A stretch of DNA of 8,049 bases, taken from positions 1 to 8,049 of the forward strand of contig CADCPV010000060.1 of NCBI GenBank assembly GCA_902803345.1, given 5' to 3'. Below the pieces are notes generated by a model. The model saw only the letters and a list, made by a program, of their open reading frames with translations, did not search any database and was not told the origin of the DNA. Within the stretch, counting starts at the first letter, position 1. Every line of letters begins with the position of its first letter. The position numbers were made by a program, and so were the translations under genes. Shown piece by piece: positions 1-5,648 of the stretch. Source of the DNA: an uncultured Eubacteriales bacterium. GTDB lineage: Bacteria; Bacillota_A; Clostridia; Lachnospirales; Lachnospiraceae.

Positions 1-8
1 AAATGAAC

Positions 9-37
9 GCCCTTGATGAAAGTCAGGGGCTTTTTTT
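9..37 (+). terminator. Rho-independent terminator
   Basis: An 8-bp stem (9-16 pairs with 23-30, one G-U pair) with a 6-base loop is followed directly by seven T residues (31-37). This is a textbook intrinsic terminator for a plus-strand transcript that enters from the left of the window. The gene it serves is not visible. Confidence 0.85.
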
Positions 38-46
38 GTTGCACCA

Positions 47-163
47 ACCCGGCAATGACTGCCGTGCCTGCACGAGCAGACATTAGCCGGGTGCAGGAAC
101 ATGGAGCACGAAGTGCGGAATGTTCGGTGGTGCGGAATCGAGCAGGGTGACCTGCTCGATTCC
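47..163. other. Three consecutive stem-loops, possible structured RNA
   Basis: Hairpin 1 (47-92) has about 19 pairs: ACCCGGC/GCCGGGT, then AATG/CATT, CTGC/GCAG and CGTG/CACG, separated only by an A-A mismatch and single bulged A residues. Hairpin 2 (97-125) pairs GAACAT/ATGTTC and GCAC/GTGC around a symmetric GGA/GGA internal loop. Hairpin 3 (134-163) is a perfect 13-bp stem closed by GTGA, a GNRA tetraloop. The 9-mer GTGCGGAAT occurs at 113-121 and again at 130-138. The region lies between a terminator and a dispersed repeat. It could be a small RNA, a palindromic repeat unit or the end of a mobile element. No known RNA family was recognised. A minus-strand reading frame (220 down to 83) crosses it, but dense pairing is more striking than the coding potential. 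Confidence 0.45.
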
Positions 164-173
164 CATTTTGTCG

Positions 174-240
174 TCCGTCAGGGCGTTTTTCGTCAGATGT
201 GCAAGGTCTATCAAGGTCATTTCTAAAAACTCTCTATAGG
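174..240 (+). repeat. Dispersed repeat, copy 1 (direct)
   Basis: The last 45 bases (196-240) are identical to 3248-3292. The first 12 (TCCGTCAGGGCG, 174-185) are identical to 3225-3236, and the roughly 10 bases between are diverged and differ by one indel. A diverged inverted copy follows at 254-297. Read on the minus strand, the unit holds a weak purine-rich stretch (AGAGAG) and then an ATG (220-218) that opens MTLIDLAH. In this copy that frame stays open to 83. The unit may be the end of an insertion element or MITE, or a recombination site; no transposase is present to decide. Confidence 0.85.
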
Positions 241-253
241 CTATAAAAAATAC

Positions 254-297
254 TCCTAAGAGAATTTTTGTATATGACATTGATAGACCTTGCACAT
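254..297 (-). repeat. Dispersed repeat, copy 3 (inverted, diverged)
   Basis: Bases 274-297 are the reverse complement of 197-220 with a single mismatch. Similarity continues with substitutions and small gaps to about 254 (CCTAAGAGAATTTTTG against CCTATAGAGAGTTTTTAG in the other copies). Together with copy 1 it forms an imperfect palindrome of roughly 100 bp centred near 247. Its left end is less sharp than its right end. It lies in the leader region of the sigma factor gene. Confidence 0.7.
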
Positions 298-371
298 GGG
301 GGCTGAAGGGGTCTCCGGAAGATCGGAATTTTGCGTCACATTAGCGTGTGGCGCTGTTTTGTGCGTATTTA

Positions 372-403
372 TTGATGACTTTCCAGAGGGATCAGGATAT
401 AAT
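372..403 (+). promoter_or_regulatory. Possible SigA-type promoter for the sigma operon
   Basis: A perfect TATAAT is at 398-403. The -35 side is poor: TTGATG at 372-377 would leave a 20-bp spacer, and there is no extended -10 TG. It could give a basal transcript with a leader of about 130 bases for the sigma factor gene. A 7-bp inverted repeat (391-397 with 426-432) covers the -10 and lies 6 bases before an eight-T run (439-446); its meaning is unclear. Confidence 0.35.
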
Positions 404-453
404 GAGAACTGTAATCGGGAACTCTTCCTGATTTCATGTTTTTTTTCATACTT

Positions 454-483
454 TGTAACATTTATTCTGAAGCTGTCGGTATA
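454..483 (+). promoter_or_regulatory. Candidate ECF-type autoregulatory promoter
   Basis: TGTAAC (454-459) is followed after exactly 17 bases by CGGTATA (477-483). ECF promoters typically have an AAC-containing -35 and a CG-starting -10; for example, Bacillus subtilis SigX recognises TGTAAC-N17-CGAC. The site lies about 60 bases upstream of the sigma factor start codon, where autoregulatory promoters usually sit. No second copy of this pattern was noticed before another gene in the window. The match is short, so the call rests on spacing and position. Confidence 0.5.
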
Positions 484-541
484 TAGAGTGAAAGTCAAAA
501 AGCTGATTGACAGAGATAAAGGGAAAGGAGGAGCGGCGCTG

Positions 542-1105
542 ATGGATGACCAGAGAATCATCGAACTGTTCATGAACCGGGATGAACAGGCGATCCAGGA
601 AACCATCGATAAATATGGTACTTACATCCGGAAAATCGCCGCTAATATTCTCGGAAACCGCGAAGATACGGAGGAGTGTGTCAATGACAGCCTTCTGAGG
701 GTGTGGAATACGATTCCGCCGAACCAGCCGAAAAAGTTTTCTGCCTATCTTGCGCTGCTCACAAGACAGATCTCGATTGATGCATACCGGAAAAGCCGCA
801 GGAAAAAGCGCTCGGATACGGAATATTCCGTTTCCTATGAGGAGATGTCAGAAGTCCTTGCCGACAGACAGAATGAGACGGAGGAGCTGATCGACCGCTT
901 AACACTTCAGGAGCTTCTGAACCGTTTCCTTTCCGGACGGCCGAAGGATGTCCGTACGATTCTTGTCCTGCGCTATTTCTACCTGGAACCCACGAAGGAC
1001 ATCGCCGAGCGAACGGGATCTTCCGAATCACGCGTCAGAGTCGTGCTCCATCGGGAGCGGAAGGCGCTGAAAAAGTTTCTGGCGGAGGAGGGTTACGAAT
1101 TATGA
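542..1105 (+). CDS. ECF-type RNA polymerase sigma factor
   Basis: A 187-residue sigma-70 family protein that would direct RNA polymerase to a small regulon, including probably its own operon. Region 2 spans about residues 16-85: helices with TEECVNDSLLRVWNTIP, then the -10-recognising stretch ISIDAYRKSRRKKR. Region 4 spans about 122-180, with a helix-turn-helix at about 150-178 (TKDIAERTGSSESRVRVVLH). Regions 1 and 3 are absent, as usual for ECF factors, and the length is typical. The start at 542 is chosen because AAAGGAGG (524-531) precedes it by 10 bases. The frame is open back to 290, but that extension has no ribosome binding site, runs through the promoters and begins inside a repeat. 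The stop overlaps the next start as ATGA, so the pair is translationally coupled. The specific ECF group was not identified. Confidence 0.93.
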   Translation: MDDQRIIELFMNRDEQAIQETIDKYGTYIRKIAANILGNREDTEECVNDSLLRVWNTIPPNQPKKFSAYLALLTRQISIDAYRKSRRKKRSDTEYSVSYEEMSEVLADRQNETEELIDRLTLQELLNRFLSGRPKDVRTILVLRYFYLEPTKDIAERTGSSESRVRVVLHRERKALKKFLAEEGYEL

Positions 1106-3150
1106 AAGATGATAAACGGAACAACCTGGATGAACTGATGGATGCCTGGGAGGGTATCCGCCCGGAATATCTGGAGGACGCGGATCAGGTTTTCCTTCAC
1201 GGAAAGAAGGGACAGAGACGGAGGCGCACGGCGGTTCTTCTTGCGGCAGCCGCTGTATTCATCGCTGCAGTCGGATTCGGAATGGTGCTGATTATTCGAA
1301 ATTATACCGGAAAGTCGGATGTCTCGACGGATCTGACCGTCCGGCAGGACTCAAGCATCGAAACAGTGCCCGAAGAGAGCGGCACGCTCTCTTACGAGGA
1401 GTCAAAAGCCGCTGAAGAAGCGGCTTACGAGGCCTCCAAAGCCGCCGATGCCGCGAAGCAAGCGGAAGAAGCCGCGAAACAGGCAAAAACAGAACAGGAG
1501 GCTTTTCTCGCAGAAGCGGCCGAGAAAGAAGAAAAGCTGAACAGGGAAGATTTCACATACCGCCTTCCCGGATGTTTCCGGAGGCTGGTCATCAAAAGTG
1601 ACGGAAGCATAATCGTCGATTCTGCCGATTCGATTTATATATCTCCACAGAGCCCTTCGATCATGCAGGAATCGCTTCTCTGCACATACGGGGAATGTGT
1701 TTATCAGGCCTCTGCCTCTGGTTCGGGCGGCAGGACGGTCTGGGAGGTATATGATCAATCTGCCGGTGAACGGGGAGAAAAGCTGTTTGAAATCCATGCG
1801 CTTGTACAGAACGGGGGAGATGTGGAGCAGTTTCTTCTGCAGAGAACCTCCGGAAGCGGGGAAGATTACCGGCTCTATGTCCGGGATCACAGTGCGGATT
1901 ACAGTATCTCAGGGAATTACCTGACGGAGACGGACGGAGGCTCCGAAGAACCTGTACGGTCCCTGATCAATATTACTGTCCCGGAGTTTATGCCCGACAG
2001 CAAAGAGATGAGGCTTTTTATGGACGGGTCATACATTGGCGCATACAGAACGGCATTCATCTATGATGAGGAAGGCGGACAGTATGTACTGCTGGCTTAC
2101 GATGACAAGAGCGACAATTTGAGCCCTGTATTTACCGGTGCGGTTCTGTATTCTTCGTCCTCCAAAGACACGGCCGTAGGGGAGGCGATTACCCTTTATC
2201 AGTACGGCAGTCCTTCCGGGGACAGGGAAGTCGGGACATTCATAAAAGCAGAGCCTGTGCATCCTGATCCGGAATCGGAATTCATGCGCTTCCTGTCAGA
2301 ACTGGATCAGCCGGAACTGGCCGTCAACCTTGGCAGCATTCACTGTACTGACGCCGAAAAAATGGTTTTGGAACTGCCCCGGCTCCTTTCGGAGGGGGAC
2401 GGCGAAGTCCTTCAGATGTATAATGCATCAGGGACAATCAGCAGTGCCGATATGAAACGAATGCTGGCGCAGGACTTTTTCTGTACGGAAGTGTCCACGG
2501 CATTTCTCGGCGGTCATGCAGATGAAATGATTGTGCTTCAGACCGGAACGGATCAGGATCGTCTTTTGGCCGTACTCGAAAACACCGGACTCATCGTGTT
2601 CCTGAACCAAGGCGAAATCCACTGCTTCATGCCTGCCTTGTCAGGCTCGACTGTCGGGCGGTTCTCCCTCCGCGGCTGGTATGATGAAGCGCTCTGCTAC
2701 GCGGCAGGCGATGTCACAATGAAAGGGGAAGCCATCAGGATTCCGGACCGTGGCCAGAGCTATATCGAGGCGGTGCAGGAATACTTCGATTCACGCAATG
2801 AAATCCGCATGAAGCTCCCGCATGGCTGTAAATATGCGAACCTCTATGCGAAATCAATTGTTGAAGAGGCGGATACAAAAGAGGTTCCGGCACAATACCG
2901 GGAACGGTATGAGAATGACTCACATGAAATCCTGGGCGCTTTCAGATGCACGAACATCTGGGCTCCGGAAAACGAGGCCGCTTACCGCGCACAGATCGCC
3001 GGCGTGAATACCGAGTACAGCGGTGACGACCCGGAGGTTCCGGACGGCGCATACTGGGGCACGATTTTCGGCTGGGCGAGAAAGGATCCGGACGGATGGT
3101 GGTATATCGCTGTCGACGGAACGTCGCTCGGCTGGCCGCCAGACGGCTGA
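1102..3150 (+). CDS. Membrane anti-sigma-like protein with large extracytoplasmic domain
   Basis: A 682-residue single-pass membrane protein, probably the anti-sigma factor of the preceding ECF sigma. Residues 1-42 are a short charged cytoplasmic part ending in KKGQRRRR. Residues 43-66 form one transmembrane helix, giving N-in/C-out topology by the positive-inside rule. Residues 70-97 are a Ser/Thr/Glu-rich linker, and about 98-148 are an Ala/Glu/Lys-rich segment likely to form a coiled coil or rigid stalk. The rest (about 150-682) is extracytoplasmic, with scattered Cys residues (for example 158, 194, 199, 415, 461, 508, 532) and a Trp/Gly-rich C-terminus. I recognise no named domain there. 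The ATGA overlap with the sigma gene, the small cytoplasmic head and the single helix are what support the anti-sigma call. The output domain is far larger than in ordinary anti-sigma factors, so it may sense a ligand, the envelope or a surface. No convincing terminator follows; a copy of the dispersed repeat begins 75 bases after the stop. Confidence 0.75.
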   Translation: MKDDKRNNLDELMDAWEGIRPEYLEDADQVFLHGKKGQRRRRTAVLLAAAAVFIAAVGFGMVLIIRNYTGKSDVSTDLTVRQDSSIETVPEESGTLSYEESKAAEEAAYEASKAADAAKQAEEAAKQAKTEQEAFLAEAAEKEEKLNREDFTYRLPGCFRRLVIKSDGSIIVDSADSIYISPQSPSIMQESLLCTYGECVYQASASGSGGRTVWEVYDQSAGERGEKLFEIHALVQNGGDVEQFLLQRTSGSGEDYRLYVRDHSADYSISGNYLTETDGGSEEPVRSLINITVPEFMPDSKEMRLFMDGSYIGAYRTAFIYDEEGGQYVLLAYDDKSDNLSPVFTGAVLYSSSSKDTAVGEAITLYQYGSPSGDREVGTFIKAEPVHPDPESEFMRFLSELDQPELAVNLGSIHCTDAEKMVLELPRLLSEGDGEVLQMYNASGTISSADMKRMLAQDFFCTEVSTAFLGGHADEMIVLQTGTDQDRLLAVLENTGLIVFLNQGEIHCFMPALSGSTVGRFSLRGWYDEALCYAAGDVTMKGEAIRIPDRGQSYIEAVQEYFDSRNEIRMKLPHGCKYANLYAKSIVEEADTKEVPAQYRERYENDSHEILGAFRCTNIWAPENEAAYRAQIAGVNTEYSGDDPEVPDGAYWGTIFGWARKDPDGWWYIAVDGTSLGWPPDG

Positions 3151-3224
3151 TCAGTGAAGCCAGAAGCACCATAGAAACAACTAAGGGATCAGACAGATCT
3201 TTTCCTTTTTATGTGTGTTTCCAC

Positions 3225-3292
3225 TCCGTCAGGGCGGTTTCCATCAGGATGTGCAAGGTCTATCAAGGTCATTTCTAAAAACTCTCTATAGG
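3225..3292 (+). repeat. Dispersed repeat, copy 2 (direct)
   Basis: Bases 3248-3292 are identical to 196-240, and 3225-3236 to 174-185. The start-to-start distance is 3051 bp, and the interval contains exactly the sigma/anti-sigma operon and its promoters. Similarity ends abruptly at 3292, which is also where the open frame of a truncated peptidase begins, so this edge is a probable rearrangement or insertion junction. Recombination between copies 1 and 2 would delete the sigma cassette. Confidence 0.88.
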
Positions 3293-3650
3293 GTCATATG
3301 ATAATTCAACCGCAAATATCTCTGGAAGCGCATCTGCGACAATGCATGTTGCATATAATTATATTTCTGTCTTTGGCATCTTTAACACGCTGAGCTTTTA
3401 TAGCATTCATAGTATAATTCACAATGGATATCCAGTGCAGGCAGCTGCCGGGTATTATTCGGGAGGTTGGAGAACCGGTGGACATGTTGTAGCTATCAAA
3501 GGGTCATATTACAATGTCAGTAATAATACTGAGCATACTATAGAGTATGTTGACCCGGCAAACGGGAATACCTATACCTGCTCGTATGCTGCCTTTTGTA
3601 ATGGTACATATAATGGTCGGATTTATGATCAGACTGCCTATACAAATTGA
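3291..3650 (+). pseudogene. 5'-truncated papain-like (C39-like) cysteine peptidase
   Basis: The frame runs open from the repeat edge to TGA at 3648-3650. From the ATG at 3342 it would give 102 residues, but no good ribosome binding site precedes that ATG and protein-like sequence (YDNSTANISGSASAT) extends upstream of it. The visible part matches the C-terminal half of papain-like/C39-type peptidases. It has a helix plus NGYPVQAA strand, then GGHVVAIKG with the catalytic His (residue 48 counted from 3342, bases 3483-3485), then YVDPANG with the third catalytic residue (Asp71, or Asn74). The N-terminal half with the catalytic Cys and the expected signal peptide is missing. Such enzymes cleave peptides, often in secreted bacteriocin or cell-surface contexts. 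The repeat or cassette probably replaced the 5' half. Alternatively the fragment is expressed as a partial domain. Confidence 0.65.
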
Positions 3651-3662
3651 AGGAGGTGAATG

Positions 3663-4451
3663 ATGAAGTCGTTACTGATTAACGTTTCTATGGTGCTGCT
3701 TCTCATGGTTTCGTTCACCATAGTGGCGGCTGCAGATGAAGATGTATCCTATAGAGACTTTCCGTCTTTGTATGACGACACGGAATATGTCAGTGTAGAT
3801 GATGCGGTAAGGAAAGGATATCTGTCGACTGCAGCAGAAGCCGTGAACCCCTATAAACTATATTCGGTGAACCGTGAGCAGTTTTTCATGCTGAAGAACC
3901 AGCCGGAGAAAGTAATAGACAAGCTTTCGGAATATGTATGGCTCCTGCCGCTTTCAGACGGAACGAATCGCCGTGTCTGGGTTAAGGATGATAGAGTGGA
4001 AGTACTTGGCGGGCGCACCGCTTCACTTAATCAATCACAGGAAGACATCGACATGGACACCTGTTTCAGAGAGCTGTCGGCGTATCTTCGGGAAAACGGG
4101 ACAAATTTTGGAGAAATCAGGCTATATGCGCTGGAAGTTCCGGAATTTTATTCCTCGTTCCTTCTCTGTGAGATGGCGGATGGGGCAATTGTGATTCCAT
4201 TCAGCGATGCAACGCATCTTACAAATCTGGAGAACGGGAAGATTTATCCTGCAGAGGAAGCGGCGGATATTCTGAAACGGGCATTTTCCTCAGGAGATTC
4301 AGGAGAAATGACGGCAAACGGCGGAGCGTCAGTGGGTACAGGTCGGAAAGCACTGTATCTGATTCCTGTGATCGGTGCTGCGGTGCTGGCGGTTACAGCG
4401 GCTGCCGGTTTGATCCATAGATCAAGAGTGAGGCATCGGTATATGGATTAA
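3663..4451 (+). CDS. Secreted, C-terminally membrane-anchored protein of unknown function
   Basis: A 262-residue protein with a signal peptide: Lys-containing N-terminus, hydrophobic core rich in Leu/Val/Met, and likely cleavage after VAAA near residue 24. A C-terminal transmembrane helix (about residues 230-251, LIPVIGAAVLAVTAAAG) is followed by a short basic tail (HRSRVRHRYMD). This gives a type I topology with the body (about 25-228) outside the cell. The body has no family I recognise. A perfect AAGGAGGTGA (3650-3659) precedes two adjacent ATGs. The second (3663) is preferred because it leaves 6 bases after AGGAGG rather than 3; starting at 3660 adds one Met. The gene begins 12 bases after the truncated peptidase, so the two were one operon. 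It may be the partner, substrate or inhibitor of that peptidase, but nothing in the sequence proves this. Confidence 0.8.
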   Translation: MKSLLINVSMVLLLMVSFTIVAAADEDVSYRDFPSLYDDTEYVSVDDAVRKGYLSTAAEAVNPYKLYSVNREQFFMLKNQPEKVIDKLSEYVWLLPLSDGTNRRVWVKDDRVEVLGGRTASLNQSQEDIDMDTCFRELSAYLRENGTNFGEIRLYALEVPEFYSSFLLCEMADGAIVIPFSDATHLTNLENGKIYPAEEAADILKRAFSSGDSGEMTANGGASVGTGRKALYLIPVIGAAVLAVTAAAGLIHRSRVRHRYMD

Positions 4452-4481
4452 CCAGAAATCAGGGGAAAGCAGGATATATGA

Positions 4482-4516
4482 AAATCGGGGTTGGTGCTTT
4501 ATACCGGCCCCGATTT
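4482..4516. terminator. Strong hairpin, probable operon end
   Basis: A 14-bp stem (4482-4495 with 4503-4516, including two G-U wobbles) with a 7-base loop begins 30 bases after the stop codon of the membrane-anchored protein. It also lies 14 bases beyond the end of the decayed minus-strand gene. The plus side has no U run, and the minus side has only four T residues, so termination may be weak or bidirectional. The position between convergent genes is the main support. Confidence 0.55.
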
Positions 4517-4529
4517 GTCAATAAGATCC

Positions 4530-4870
4530 TTAGAACTCCATTACGGAGTACTGCCGGATCTCGGGATCCAGGTCCTCGAGTTCCTTGCTCATGCATATAA
4601 TAAGATCCACATTGTGGAGATTGTTGGCATAGTTAAGCTGATTGACATAATTTTTGATCTGTACATTATCGTCGTCGCAGTTCTCTAATTTTGCGAGTTT
4701 CAGGAAACTGTCGAGATAAACCTGTGAATATCGTAGTTGGATGAAACGACTTCGAGAATGAAATCGATGAATTCATCTCCGCTCCGTAAGGGGTAGCGGG
4801 AAGCGCCCACGAGATGGATTTTATTGTTCAGTTCATACATGTGGTTGAGGCTCTTGTCGAAATGGAGTGC
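4530..4870 (-). pseudogene. Frameshifted 3' fragment of an unrecognised gene
   Basis: Two minus-strand frames join into one protein-like sequence. The upstream part includes HMYELNNKIHLVGASRYPL and SGDEFIDFILEVVSSNYDIH. It stops shortly after (TGA at 4700-4702), but the next frame picks up at about 4725 with QVYLDSFLKLAKLENCDDDN and continues through NVDLIICMSKELEDLDPEIR to TAA at 4530-4532. A single-base deletion (or two-base insertion) near 4724-4727 explains the break. The 5' part is missing: the frame formally extends to about 4991, but the protein-like character fades near 4870, where plus-strand remnants begin. I do not recognise the family. The overlapping plus-strand frame at 4491-4688 is a shadow. 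Confidence 0.55.
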
Positions 4871-4924
4871 CTGACAGCTTATCCGCTGAACGGGGATCAG
4901 AGCGGCATTAAGTGGCAGGACTGA
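4862..4924 (+). pseudogene. Possible 3' tail of a lost plus-strand gene
   Basis: A frame ending CLTAYPLNGDQSGIKWQD, with stop TGA at 4922-4924, looks like the natural C-terminus of a protein. It is followed after 12 bases by AGGAGG (4937-4942) and an ATG at 4947, an operon-like arrangement. The frame extends back to a TAA at 4787-4789, but that part overlaps the better-supported minus-strand fragment. The tail is too short to assign. Confidence 0.25.
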
Positions 4925-4946
4925 TGGGCGTAAACCAGGAGGGCGA

Positions 4947-5629
4947 ATGAAACTGCGGTACTGGATTGCTCTACTGTTGATGAATCCGGACTATTCAAAA
5001 AATGGAAGACAGATCGGGAAATACTTAATATTTCGTACAGGAAGAAACAGCGATCGTTTCGGGCATTTATCAGAATGTGGGAGACAATAACCTGATGCAT
5101 GTCATAGCACAGCTGGCAAGAGAAACGTCCAGTCAGGAGAGATAGGAACTGGATCATGAAACTCTGAATTTGATGCGCAGAAAAATCACCTAAACCCGGA
5201 GTTTCGACATCGGATGGATTCAGTTTTGAGTACATTATTCGGGAGATGTAAGCATAGGATATGTCCAAGCGTTTGCGAAAATGGACGAAACTTGTTTCAG
5301 TCCAAAATATCCGGAGAAAATATCTTATATTATAGAACAGATGTATTTATTCGCACATATGTCACAGATATCCGATTGCCTTTTTTCACAACCTATTACA
5401 GGATTATCTTGCCCTTGTTTTTGCCCTTATGAACAGCAAAGGAGCCATTATCACGAGGAGATAATCAATAGCAGGATTTGGTGGGCAGACTATGAAAAAC
5501 CCTTTGTTTTCAACGGTTTCAGAGGATTTCATTAAAACCCTATAATCACTGGCGGATGCCTATGAGTTTGCGGATTTCAAATCTATAATTTACCGGGCCG
5601 TTTTCCGCCCATGGCATCGGAATTCTTGA
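4947..5629 (+). pseudogene. Decayed plus-strand coding remnants
   Basis: Protein-like pieces alternate between two frames and are separated by stops. From 4949 comes ETAVLDCSTVDESGLFKKWK and then TDREIL. After a shift near 5026 it continues EETAIVSGIYQNVGDNNLMH up to TAG at 5143. The same frame resumes after stops at 5191 and 5227 with GDVSIGYVQAFAKMDETCFS and PEKISYIIEQMYLFAHM. After a second shift near 5370 come FFHNLLQDYLALVFALMNSK up to TAA at 5462, then MKNPLFSTVSEDFIKTL from 5492, a TAA at 5543, and SLADAYEFADFKSIIYRAVF to TGA at 5627-5629. These may be remnants of one or two genes; the family is not recognised. A 47-residue basic ORF (4947-5090) has AGGAGG four bases upstream and could instead be a real small protein. 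The minus-strand frame at 4897-5268 is taken as a shadow. Confidence 0.4.
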
Positions 5630-5648
5630 TTTATGCTTTTCCGATACA

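Noticed and set aside
290..541. N-terminal extension of the sigma factor frame back to an ATG at 290
   Set aside because: No ribosome binding site at 290, composition unlike a protein, and the stretch contains both candidate promoters and part of a repeat. The ATG at 542 has AAAGGAGG and matches the usual ECF length.
1406..1426. 8-bp perfect hairpin AAGCCGCT/AGCGGCTT
   Set aside because: It lies within the Ala-rich stalk coding region, where GCC/GCG/GCT codons produce such pairing by chance.
1402..1890. 162-residue minus-strand frame opposite the anti-sigma gene
   Set aside because: It lies wholly inside a well-supported 682-codon gene, has no domain or binding site, and its sequence mirrors the Ala-rich codons of the other strand.
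3151..3224. GATC-rich short stem before a T-rich stretch after the anti-sigma gene as a terminator
   Set aside because: The stem is only about 4-5 bp and the T run is interrupted; not strong enough to call.
4491..4688. 65-residue plus-strand frame
   Set aside because: It begins inside the hairpin loop and overlaps the better-supported minus-strand gene remnant; no ribosome binding site.
4897..5268. 123-residue minus-strand frame
   Set aside because: The plus strand reads more protein-like across the same interval, and this frame has no motif or ribosome binding site; probably fortuitous.
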